Of a stretch of 64,000 bases of DNA, positions 44,973 through 52,726 are shown one piece after another; the first letter of the stretch is position 1; each line of letters opens with the position of its first letter. Position numbers and translations under genes: made by a program. The notes beneath the pieces are model-generated. The model was not told the origin of the DNA and did no database searches. It saw only the letters and a program-made list of their open reading frames with translations. Origin of the DNA: Streptomyces atratus (lineage in GTDB: Bacteria > Actinomycetota > Actinomycetes > Streptomycetales > Streptomycetaceae); assembly GCF_014648655.1 (NCBI RefSeq), contig NZ_BMRN01000026.1, positions 41,132-105,131 on the forward strand, written 5' to 3'.

Positions 44973-46356
44973 CGGTGCTCTGGCGTGGCTGAGGCGCGAG
45001 GGACGGATCGTGATCGTCGGCGCCTCTCTGGCCGGTCTCCGGGCTGCGGAGACCCTGCGGAAGGAGGGCTTCACCGGTTCGCTCACGCTGATCGGCGACG
45101 AGCCCCACGAACCGTACGACCGGCCGCCGCTCTCCAAACAGGTCCTGCTGGGCCACGCGACCGCCGATCGCACCGCGCTGCCCCGGCGTCTGGCGCTCGA
45201 CGCGCACTGGCGGCTCGGTGTCGCCGCCACTGGGCTGGACATGGCGGCCAAGCGGGTGCGGCTGGCCGACGGGGACGAAGTGGAGTACGACCGCCTGCTG
45301 ATCGCCACCGGCGTGCACGCCCGTCCCTGGCCGCACAAGTCCGAGGCCGAACTGGACGGGGTCTTCGTACTGCGTACGCGTGACGACGCGGCCCGGCTGC
45401 AGCGGCGGCTGGCGGCATCGCCCCGCCGGGTGCTCGTCATCGGCGCCGGATTCACCGGCTCGGAGATCGCTTCGGCCTGCCGCGAGCGCGGGCTGCCGGT
45501 GACCGTCGCCGAACGCGGTGCGGCGCCTCTCGTGGGCGCGCTCGGCGGCGTGATCGGCCGGGCGGCAGCGGATCTGCAACGCGAGCACGGCGTGGACCTG
45601 CGCTGCGGAATCATGGTCACGGCCCTGGAGGGCGACGCGCCGGGGCGCCTGCGACGCGCCCATCTGTCCGACGGCACCACCATCGACACCGACGTCGCGG
45701 TGGTCTCGCTCGGCGCGACGCGGAACACCGAGTGGCTGGCCGGATCCGGGCTCGGCGCCGGACCGCGCGGAATCGCCTGCGACGCCGGATGCCGGGCCTT
45801 CGACGTCCGCGGGATCGTGACCGACGACGTCTTCGTCGCCGGTGACGTGGCACGGTCCCCGCACGCGCTGTTCGGGTACCAGTTCCTGTCACTCGAACAC
45901 TGGGGCAACGCCGTCGCACAGGCCGAGACCGCGGCGCACAACATGATCAGCAGCAGCTCGGAGCGCCGCCCGCACCTGTGGGTGCCGGCCTTCTGGTCCG
46001 CCCAGTTCGGGGTCAACATCAAGTCGGTCGGCGTCCCGTCCCTGGGCGAGGAGGTCATCGTCGCCCAGGGGTCGCTCTCCGACCGCCGCTTCACCTGTGT
46101 GTACGGATACCAGGGCCGTGTCATCGCCGCTGTCGCCTTCGACCAGACGAAGTGGCTGGAGTTCTACCAGCGGCAGATCGAGTCGGCTGCGCCGTTCCCG
46201 CCCGACTACCCCTCGGTGGACCGCCGTCCCGAAGGTCTGCGGCCGGTCCCGGCCGAATTCCCGGACCCCTCCCTGCCCACCCACGGGCCGTCCGTCACCG
46301 TGAGCGGCTACTCACCGACCGACCAGCGGATCACCTTCGTCCCCGCACACGCCTGA
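44962..46356 (+). CDS. FAD-dependent ferredoxin reductase (NAD(P)H)
   Basis: A 464-residue flavoprotein passing electrons from NAD(P)H to the ferredoxin. FAD-binding motif IVIVGASLAGLRAAETL (about 17-33), the conserved EPYDRPPLSKQVL, the NAD-binding GxGxxG in VLVIGAGFTGSEIASACRER (about 155-175), and the FAD-contacting Asp region VTDDVFVAGDVAR. A C-terminal reductase domain follows. A 40-residue extension after QIES is unusual. The GTG at 44962 lies inside the end of the ferredoxin gene. Confidence 0.9.
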   Translation: MSGDGALAWLRREGRIVIVGASLAGLRAAETLRKEGFTGSLTLIGDEPHEPYDRPPLSKQVLLGHATADRTALPRRLALDAHWRLGVAATGLDMAAKRVRLADGDEVEYDRLLIATGVHARPWPHKSEAELDGVFVLRTRDDAARLQRRLAASPRRVLVIGAGFTGSEIASACRERGLPVTVAERGAAPLVGALGGVIGRAAADLQREHGVDLRCGIMVTALEGDAPGRLRRAHLSDGTTIDTDVAVVSLGATRNTEWLAGSGLGAGPRGIACDAGCRAFDVRGIVTDDVFVAGDVARSPHALFGYQFLSLEHWGNAVAQAETAAHNMISSSSERRPHLWVPAFWSAQFGVNIKSVGVPSLGEEVIVAQGSLSDRRFTCVYGYQGRVIAAVAFDQTKWLEFYQRQIESAAPFPPDYPSVDRRPEGLRPVPAEFPDPSLPTHGPSVTVSGYSPTDQRITFVPAHA

Positions 46357-46413
46357 TCGCAGCCGGGAAAGCCCGCTGTCCCACGCCCACAAGGACGCCA
46401 CCAAGGACCCGAC

Positions 46414-47652
46414 ATGACGCAAGCCACGCTCCTGCGGCAGATCATCGACTACTCCAGCCGCGCCGACCCCTACCCGCTGTACGCCGAGCTCCGTAAGACG
46501 CCGGTGCTTCAGGAAGGGGACGACCTGTTCGTCGTCAGCACGTACTGGGAGATCAAGAGTCTGCTGCACGATCCGCGCATCAGCTCGGACGCCCGCAACC
46601 TCTCTCCCAGCGCCGCAGGCACACTCCTGCAGGAGGAGGAGGAGGCGTCGGCTCTGCCGCCCGCCTTCCTGAGGCTCGACCCACCCGAACACGACCGGTT
46701 GCGCCGTATGACGATGCGCCCGTTCGGGCCGCCGGAAACCCCCCGGCGCGTCCACAACATGAGGGGCGAACTGGCCCGGATCGTTTCCGGCCTCATCGAC
46801 GGTTTCGGGGACCGGAACCGGATCGACGTCGTCGATGACTTCTCGTACCCCTTTCCCGTCACCGTGATCTGCCGGCTGCTCGGGGTTCCGCGCGAGGACG
46901 AGGCGCTCTTCCACTCCTGGGCCGACACCATCGCCGCCGGCCTCGACCCGGACCCCGGCCAGGACCCCGGAGAGCGGCGCCGCGTCACCCAGCAGGCCCG
47001 CACCGAACTGGGGAAGTACCTGTCGGGGCTCATCGACGAACGCAGCGGCGCACCCGGCGACGACATGCTCTCCGCACTGGTCACCCAGCACGGCGAGGAC
47101 GGGCAGATGACCCGGATGGAACTGCTCAGCACGGCCTCCCTGCTCCTGATCGCCGGCCACGAGACAACGGTCAACCTCATCACCAACGGGATGCTCACCC
47201 TGTTGCGCAACCCCGACGTTCTGGAGCGGCTGCGGGGCGACCCCGGGCTGGCCCTCCCGATCGTGGAGGAACTCCTGCGCTTCGAGCCTCCCGTGCAGTT
47301 GCTTCCGCAGCGCACCACGCTCGCGGACATCGACATCAACGGCGTCACCATCCCCAAGGGCGCATCCGTCTGGCTCGTCCTGGCCTCCGGCAACCGGGAC
47401 CCGCAACGGTTCCCCGACCCCGACCGCTTCGACCCCGACCGGAAGGACAACCAGCACCTCGGCTTCGGCAGCGGCATCCACAACTGCTTCGGCGCACCCC
47501 TCGCACGCCTGGAGGCACAGCTCGCCCTGACCGAGCTGGCCCGCAGGCTCAACAGTCCCCGCCTGGTCGAGGACCCGCCCCCGTACCGACAGAACGCCGT
47601 GCTGCGCGGCCCCCGCCACCTGAACATCACATTCGACGGATTCCACGCATAG
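46414..47652 (+). CDS. Cytochrome P450
   Basis: A 412-residue soluble bacterial P450 monooxygenase. The ATG at 46414 follows AAGGA. I-helix oxygen-activation motif AGHETT (247-252), ExxR in EELLR (about 285-288), and heme loop FGSGIHNCFGAPLAR with ligand Cys358. Bacterial class I P450s take electrons from a ferredoxin, matching the two genes upstream (57-nt gap to the reductase). The family cannot be assigned by eye. A substrate is not suggested by neighbours except perhaps an amino-acid-derived amine from the PLP enzyme further down. Confidence 0.95.
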   Translation: MTQATLLRQIIDYSSRADPYPLYAELRKTPVLQEGDDLFVVSTYWEIKSLLHDPRISSDARNLSPSAAGTLLQEEEEASALPPAFLRLDPPEHDRLRRMTMRPFGPPETPRRVHNMRGELARIVSGLIDGFGDRNRIDVVDDFSYPFPVTVICRLLGVPREDEALFHSWADTIAAGLDPDPGQDPGERRRVTQQARTELGKYLSGLIDERSGAPGDDMLSALVTQHGEDGQMTRMELLSTASLLLIAGHETTVNLITNGMLTLLRNPDVLERLRGDPGLALPIVEELLRFEPPVQLLPQRTTLADIDINGVTIPKGASVWLVLASGNRDPQRFPDPDRFDPDRKDNQHLGFGSGIHNCFGAPLARLEAQLALTELARRLNSPRLVEDPPPYRQNAVLRGPRHLNITFDGFHA

Positions 47653-47703
47653 GGAGTGTGTCCGCCCTGGCTCCCGCCGGGAACAGCCGACCATGATGGA
47701 CGG

Positions 47704-49416
47704 ATGCCGACGCATGAACCGGACCGGCGCGACACCGGGCCCTCGCTGGAGCAGATCCTCGGCCTGATCGCCCCCGGAATGCTCGATGTCGTCGTGGCGC
47801 CGCGCGGTACCGGCGTGCCGGTGGCCGATGTGGCGCTGCACGATCCCGGTGAGGAACGGGACGACGACGCCCGGACGGCATCCGGGCTGATCCTGCTCGC
47901 CGTCGGTGTGGAGGCCGCCTCGCCCGAGGCGATCGACGTACTGCGCGACGCGGACCGGGCCGGAGCCGCGGCCGTGGTCATGCGGCGGGGCAGTCGCGGG
48001 CCGCGGGCGGCCCTGCTGGAGGCGGCCGGTCAGGGGCGTACGGCGTTGCTGACCCGGCGGCCGGGGCATGGGTGGACGGAGGTGCTCGGCCGGTTGCGGA
48101 CCGCTCTGGTGCACAGCGCCCCGGCCTTTTCCACCACCGAATCGGCCGGCCCCGACAGGGTGGGCGGGCTCCGGCTCGGCGATCTGTCGGGGCTGGCCAA
48201 TACGGTGGCGGACCTGGTCGGCGGTGCCATCACGATCGAGGATCCGCAGTCGCGGGTGCTGGCGTACTCGCGGATGGACCACGAACCCGATCCGATGCGC
48301 CGGCTGACGATCCTCGGGCAGGAGGTCCCTCGCTGGCGGGTCGACGAACTGCGCGAGAGCGGCTTCTTCCAGGCGCTGTGGAGCACCGACGACGTGGTGC
48401 GACGGCCCGCCGACGACCGGTCCGCCGAACGGCTGGCCATCGCCGTGCGCCACGGGTCCGAGGTGCTCGGGTCCATCTGGGCCGCCGCCGACGGCCGGCC
48501 GCTCGCCGAGAGTGCGGCGGCGGCGCTGCGCACGGCCGCCCGGGCCGCCGTACCGCATCTGTCCCACCATCGGACGTGGGGCCGGGCGGCGGCCAGGGCG
48601 CGGGAGGAGGCGGTGCACGCGCTCCTGGACGGGGCCGCGCACGCGTCGCAGGCCGCGCACGATGCCGGGATCGCGGCGGACCGGCCGTACGCGGTGATGG
48701 TGGCCCAGGCGTACGACAGCCGGGCGGGCGGCACCGCGTCCGGGGGCGGAACCGACACCGGCACCGGCGCCGAGCAGCGGGTGCTGGATGTGCTCGCGTT
48801 GCAGGCCGCCGCGTACCGGCCGGGGTGCGTGACCGCGCGGTCCGGGCGGCGGCTGTACGTCCTGGTCCCTGCGAGCGACGGTGAGGCCGATCCGGCGCGC
48901 ACCCTGTTGGCGACGGCCCGCTCGGTGCCGCGCAGTGTGGTGTTCGCGGGCGTCGGGCCGTTGGCGGCGGACCTGTCGGGGCTGCCCGCCTCGCGGGAGG
49001 CCGCGGAGCTGGTGGTGCGGGTGCTGCGGGAGCGGGCTACGAGGCTGCCGGTCGCGGAGGTGGTGTCGGCGGTGGCGGCGTTCGGCGAGGTGGTCGCCGA
49101 CACGTCGGTGCTCCGGGTGCTCGACCGGGTCGAGCCGTTGTGGAAGTCGCTGTCGGGGCCCGTGCACGCGATGGTGGAGCACGACCGCGCACACGGTACG
49201 GAGTACGGCGCGTCGGTCGCCGCCTACCTCGACGCGTTCGGCGATACGGGCACGGCCGCGCGGCGCCTGACTGTGCACCCCAACACGTTGCGGTACCGGT
49301 TGCGCCGGGCCCGGGAACTGTTCGGCGTCGATCTGGCCGACCCGACCGTGCGGCTCCTCGCGGACATCGGGCTGCGCATCGCGGCTCGCAGCGCGCACGG
49401 GTCGAGCAGTCGTTGA
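47704..49416 (+). CDS. PucR-family transcriptional regulator
   Basis: A 570-residue regulator with an N-terminal sensor part, a GGDEF-like central domain of the CdaR/PucR type, and the family's C-terminal helix-turn-helix (YLDAFGDTGTAARRLTVHPN then TLRYRLRRARELFG). The ATG at 47704 has only a weak ribosome site; another in-frame start lies 16 codons upstream. It lies 51 nt after the P450 and 123 nt before the PLP decarboxylase gene on the same strand, so it probably controls one or both. PucR-type regulators commonly control nitrogen-compound catabolism. Confidence 0.88.
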   Translation: MPTHEPDRRDTGPSLEQILGLIAPGMLDVVVAPRGTGVPVADVALHDPGEERDDDARTASGLILLAVGVEAASPEAIDVLRDADRAGAAAVVMRRGSRGPRAALLEAAGQGRTALLTRRPGHGWTEVLGRLRTALVHSAPAFSTTESAGPDRVGGLRLGDLSGLANTVADLVGGAITIEDPQSRVLAYSRMDHEPDPMRRLTILGQEVPRWRVDELRESGFFQALWSTDDVVRRPADDRSAERLAIAVRHGSEVLGSIWAAADGRPLAESAAAALRTAARAAVPHLSHHRTWGRAAARAREEAVHALLDGAAHASQAAHDAGIAADRPYAVMVAQAYDSRAGGTASGGGTDTGTGAEQRVLDVLALQAAAYRPGCVTARSGRRLYVLVPASDGEADPARTLLATARSVPRSVVFAGVGPLAADLSGLPASREAAELVVRVLRERATRLPVAEVVSAVAAFGEVVADTSVLRVLDRVEPLWKSLSGPVHAMVEHDRAHGTEYGASVAAYLDAFGDTGTAARRLTVHPNTLRYRLRRARELFGVDLADPTVRLLADIGLRIAARSAHGSSSR

Positions 49417-49539
49417 TCGTCGAGCTGTCCGGTGCGACAAAGGAATCGGGCAGGCATCGTCGCGTCGGTCGAAGACGCGCCCTCCCCACCGCGCCGAAAC
49501 TGTCCGTACAGCCGACGTGACAGATGGAGGGTTGTTGTT

Positions 49540-50907
49540 GTGGTTCACATGACTTCCGGTTCGGCAGCCCGCTCGGCAGTCGAGCAGCGCGGTACCCGGC
49601 GTGCGGCGGCGCTGGCGCGTGCCGTCGAGGACGGGCTGCTCGGTCCGCGCTCGCCCGTGGTCGGCCTGCTCGACGTGGACGGTGTGCTCGCCGCCGTCGA
49701 CGCGCTGAACGAGGCGTTCCGAGGACCCGCCGCGGTACGGCACACGTTCGCGGCCAAGGCGTGCGGACTGGTGCCCGTGCTGCGGCTGCTCGCCGAGGCC
49801 GGGATGGGCTGCGAGGTGGCCTCGCCCGGTGAACTGGAACAGGCGCTGGCGGCCGGGTTCACGTACGACCGGCTGGTCTTCGACAGCCCCGCGAAGACGG
49901 TCGAGGAGCTGGAGTTCGCCCTCGCCCATGGCATCGCGATCAACCTGGACAACTTCCAGGAGATGGCCCGCGTCGACCGTCTGCTGGCCGGGCGACCGGC
50001 CGCCGGGCCGATCGGGCTGCGGGTGAACCCCCAGGTGGGGGCGGGTGCCATCGATGCGATGAGCACCGCGACGGCGACCTCGAAGTTCGGCGTCGCACTG
50101 CGCGATCCGGGGGCGGTCGACGAGGTGGTCGACGCCTTCGCGCGCCGGCCGTGGCTCAACCGCCTGCACGCACACGTCGGTTCCCAGGGCTGCCCCCTGC
50201 CGCTCATCGCCGAGGGCATCCGCGCCGCGTACGAACTGGCCGAGCGCATCAACGCACAGCTGGGCCGCGCGCAGATCACCGGGCTCGACATCGGCGGCGG
50301 CCTGCCCGTCAACTTCGCCGGCGAGGACGACCGCCCGACGTACGCCGATTACGTCACCGAGCTCCGCGGCGCCGTACCCGGTCTGTTCGACGGGCGCTAC
50401 ACCCTGATCACGGAGTTCGGCCGTTCCCTGCTGGCCAAGAGCGGAACAGTCGCAACGGTCGTGGAATACACCAAGTCCGCCGGGGGGCGGCAGATCGCGG
50501 TAACGCACGCGGGGGCCCAGGTGGCCACCCGTACGGTGTTCATGCCCGGTGCCTGGCCGCTGCGCGTCGGGGTGTTCGACGCCGCGGGCCGCCCCAAGCA
50601 GGGCCCGACCGAGATCACCGACATCGCGGGCCCGTGCTGTTTCGCGGGGGACCTGACCGCGACCGGACGCGAGCTCCCGGCCGTCGAGCCCGGCGACGTG
50701 GTGGCGCTCCACGACACCGGGGCGTACTACTTCTCGTCGCACTTCTCGTACAACTCGCTGCCGCGGCCTGCCGTGTACGGCTACCGGACGGGGGCCGACG
50801 GGCGGGTGCACTTCGCGCTCGTACGCGAGGCGCAGAGCGTGCGCGAGGTCGTCGAGGAGAGCGGCCTCGCGCAGGCGGGCGCACTGGTGGCGCTGCGCGC
50901 GGACTGA
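49540..50907 (+). CDS. Type III PLP-dependent decarboxylase (diaminopimelate/ornithine decarboxylase-like)
   Basis: A 455-residue alanine-racemase-fold enzyme. GTG at 49540 with GGAGGG 8 nt upstream; an ATG three codons later is equally possible. PLP-lysine Lys73 is in RHTFAAKACGLVPVL, with HVGSQ, the phosphate-binding DIGGGLPVNF, EFGRSLLAKSG, and the catalytic-Cys region GPCCFAGDL. In meso-DAP decarboxylases the equivalent is GPxCExxD; here the Glu is Phe (CCFAGD), so the preferred substrate may not be DAP. The housekeeping lysA should lie elsewhere. It follows the PucR regulator and converges on the CIS operon. Confidence 0.88.
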   Translation: MVHMTSGSAARSAVEQRGTRRAAALARAVEDGLLGPRSPVVGLLDVDGVLAAVDALNEAFRGPAAVRHTFAAKACGLVPVLRLLAEAGMGCEVASPGELEQALAAGFTYDRLVFDSPAKTVEELEFALAHGIAINLDNFQEMARVDRLLAGRPAAGPIGLRVNPQVGAGAIDAMSTATATSKFGVALRDPGAVDEVVDAFARRPWLNRLHAHVGSQGCPLPLIAEGIRAAYELAERINAQLGRAQITGLDIGGGLPVNFAGEDDRPTYADYVTELRGAVPGLFDGRYTLITEFGRSLLAKSGTVATVVEYTKSAGGRQIAVTHAGAQVATRTVFMPGAWPLRVGVFDAAGRPKQGPTEITDIAGPCCFAGDLTATGRELPAVEPGDVVALHDTGAYYFSSHFSYNSLPRPAVYGYRTGADGRVHFALVREAQSVREVVEESGLAQAGALVALRAD

Positions 50908-51048
50908 TCGTCTCCGTGCTCGGCGGGGCCGGCGTCGCTCATCCGGGGCGCCCCATGCGGGTGAGGGGTCATGTACTCACCACGCGGGGACCGGAGCAAG
51001 TTCGTCCGGGCGTCGCCGGCCCTTCGAGCGTCGGCGGTCCTTTCCGGG

Positions 51049-52191
51049 TCAGGGCCTTCGGCCGAAGAACTCGACCTCGGCGACGGCCAGTCGACGGCCG
51101 GGACCCGCTCCATAGGTGGTGTCCGTCGTGAGGCGGGCCCGGACGATCTCCGAACCGCGAAGGTCGAAGGTCTGCTGACCCGGCTGGTCCTTGACCCTGA
51201 TCTCCTTGCTGACCCGGCTTCCGTCGGCGGAGGTGAGCAGTACGGTGATCCTGGCCGGGCGGGCCTGGGTGAGGAACTCGTCCTTCTTGGCCGACGTACC
51301 GGAGAGGACGACCAGCTTCAGCACGCGTACCGGCTGCTCGAAGTCGCACTCCAGGTACTGGCCCACACCGGTGTCGGGACCTGCGGCCGAGGGCGCCCAG
51401 TAACGATTGTTGAAACCATCGAACGCCGCACCCGCCGGGTGGCCCGGCGCCCTGCTGGAGGCCCGGAACCGGGTGGGCGGCACCGCCTCCGGCGTCCCGG
51501 TCTCGTCCTTGGCGAAGCCGAACCAGCCGGACACATGCGGCAGGGCGAACCAGACGCCGCACGCCACCACGATCAGCACGATCGGAAGCGCAAGACCGGG
51601 ACGGCGCCACAACCGACGCCGCGGCCGGGTACCGGCGGTGGGCGCCTGACGCGGTCGCCTTCGGAGGATCCGACGCCACCAGGGGGGCCGGGCCTCGGGC
51701 GGCGGGCCCGGGTCCAGGAGCAGGGCACAGCGGATGCACAGGGTGCGGTCCGGGGAGTTCTCCGTGCGGCAGTTGGGGCAGCGAACGGGTGGAGCGACAG
51801 GTGGACCCGGGGGTGTGTTCACGGGTCCCGGCGGTACGTCGGGCAGCGCCTCGGGCCCCGGCACCGACTCGTCCGGCTCGTCACCGGGGCGACGCGGGGC
51901 GGCCGCAGTGACGGGTGGTGGAGGCGTGGGCTGGGGCTGGGGCTGGAATTGCGGCTGTGACTGTGGCTGAGGTTGGGGCTGAGGTTGAGGTTGAGGTTGG
52001 GGTTGGGGTTGGGGTGACGGCTGAGGTTGGGGTGACGGCTCAGGTTGGGGTGATGGCTGAGGCGCAGGAGCAGGGCCGACAGAGGACGCCGAGGAACCCC
52101 CGTCCGCCCCCTCCCACTCCAGGAACGCCCGGCACGACGTACAGAACTGCGTCCCCGGCGCATTGCTCTGCCCGCACGCCTCACAGATCAC
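51049..52191 (-). CDS. cisA: CisA-like zinc-ribbon membrane protein of the contractile injection system
   Basis: A 380-residue protein. Zinc ribbon 1 (Cys3, 6, 17, 20: ICEACGQ, FCTSCRAF), a Pro/Gln tract (about 43-88, mainly QP repeats), zinc ribbon 2 (Cys138, 141, 152, 155), a basic stretch, one membrane helix (about 199-218: LALPIVLIVVACGVWFAL), and a discoidin-like beta domain outside. This matches CisA of Streptomyces, reported to recruit CIS particles to the membrane for firing and cell death. GTG at 52191 has GGAGG and overlaps the upstream stop (GTGA). It is the last gene of the operon. Confidence 0.75.
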   Translation of the reverse strand: MICEACGQSNAPGTQFCTSCRAFLEWEGADGGSSASSVGPAPAPQPSPQPEPSPQPQPSPQPQPQPQPQPQPQPQPQSQPQFQPQPQPTPPPPVTAAAPRRPGDEPDESVPGPEALPDVPPGPVNTPPGPPVAPPVRCPNCRTENSPDRTLCIRCALLLDPGPPPEARPPWWRRILRRRPRQAPTAGTRPRRRLWRRPGLALPIVLIVVACGVWFALPHVSGWFGFAKDETGTPEAVPPTRFRASSRAPGHPAGAAFDGFNNRYWAPSAAGPDTGVGQYLECDFEQPVRVLKLVVLSGTSAKKDEFLTQARPARITVLLTSADGSRVSKEIRVKDQPGQQTFDLRGSEIVRARLTTDTTYGAGPGRRLAVAEVEFFGRRP

Positions 52192-52721
52192 GAGACCTCC
52201 AGGTCGAAGCCCACATGCGCCGGTATCTCCGTACGGATCAGCTCCTCCAGCCGCACCCGGTCGACCTGGTACGGCTGGGAGGCCCGGACCCGGACCGTCA
52301 CCCACGGCCGCGGGCCGCCCGGGAACTGTGTGTGCGGCGTCGACGACCACGCCGTGCCACCGCTCTCGACGATGTCCGGCTCGATCCCGGTCTCCAGGAA
52401 CACCGCCTCCGCCAGCCCACGCCTGGTACCGCGCCTGCTGTGCCGCTCGACCGCGCCCTGTACCGCCGCGCGCCGCTGATCGACCGGGTGGTCCGCGCGG
52501 GTGTCGACGGCCACCCACTGGGCCAGCCAGGCCAGGAAGTCCTCCGGCGCGCTGCGGGGGTCGAGGTGGGCGGGCAGATTGTCGATCGAGAGCAGGACCG
52601 GGGCGAGTACGTCGTCGAGCGCCGCGAGGAACCGTTGCAGGAAGTCCTGCTCCAGATAGACCGCCGGGAGCTGCTCGATCAGCGGGTGCGGTGTCGGCAG
52701 GCCGGTCACGGCTGTGCGCAT
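52188..52721 (-). CDS. cis12: CIS baseplate protein, phage tail protein I-like
   Basis: A 177-residue protein of the gpI/tail-assembly type: LIEQLPAVYLEQDFLQRFLA then LDDVLAPVLLSIDNL, followed by FLAWLAQWVAVDTRADHPVD. In contractile systems this family forms the outer baseplate with the gpJ-like protein encoded just upstream. The ATG at 52721 has GGGAGG upstream. It overlaps cisA by GTGA. The symbol follows the numbering used for Afp/Streptomyces CIS and is less certain than the family. Confidence 0.8.
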   Translation of the reverse strand: MRTAVTGLPTPHPLIEQLPAVYLEQDFLQRFLAALDDVLAPVLLSIDNLPAHLDPRSAPEDFLAWLAQWVAVDTRADHPVDQRRAAVQGAVERHSRRGTRRGLAEAVFLETGIEPDIVESGGTAWSSTPHTQFPGGPRPWVTVRVRASQPYQVDRVRLEELIRTEIPAHVGFDLEVS

Positions 52722-52726
52722 GGCGG

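Noticed and set aside
46312..50811. A 1,499-codon minus-strand open frame across the P450, PucR and decarboxylase genes
   Set aside because: It crosses three well-defined plus-strand genes, has Arg/Gly/Pro composition and no ribosome site: an antisense shadow.
51945..52070. Short GGTTGG/GGCTGA tandem repeats as a possible regulatory satellite
   Set aside because: They encode the Gln-Pro tract of the CisA-like protein in frame.
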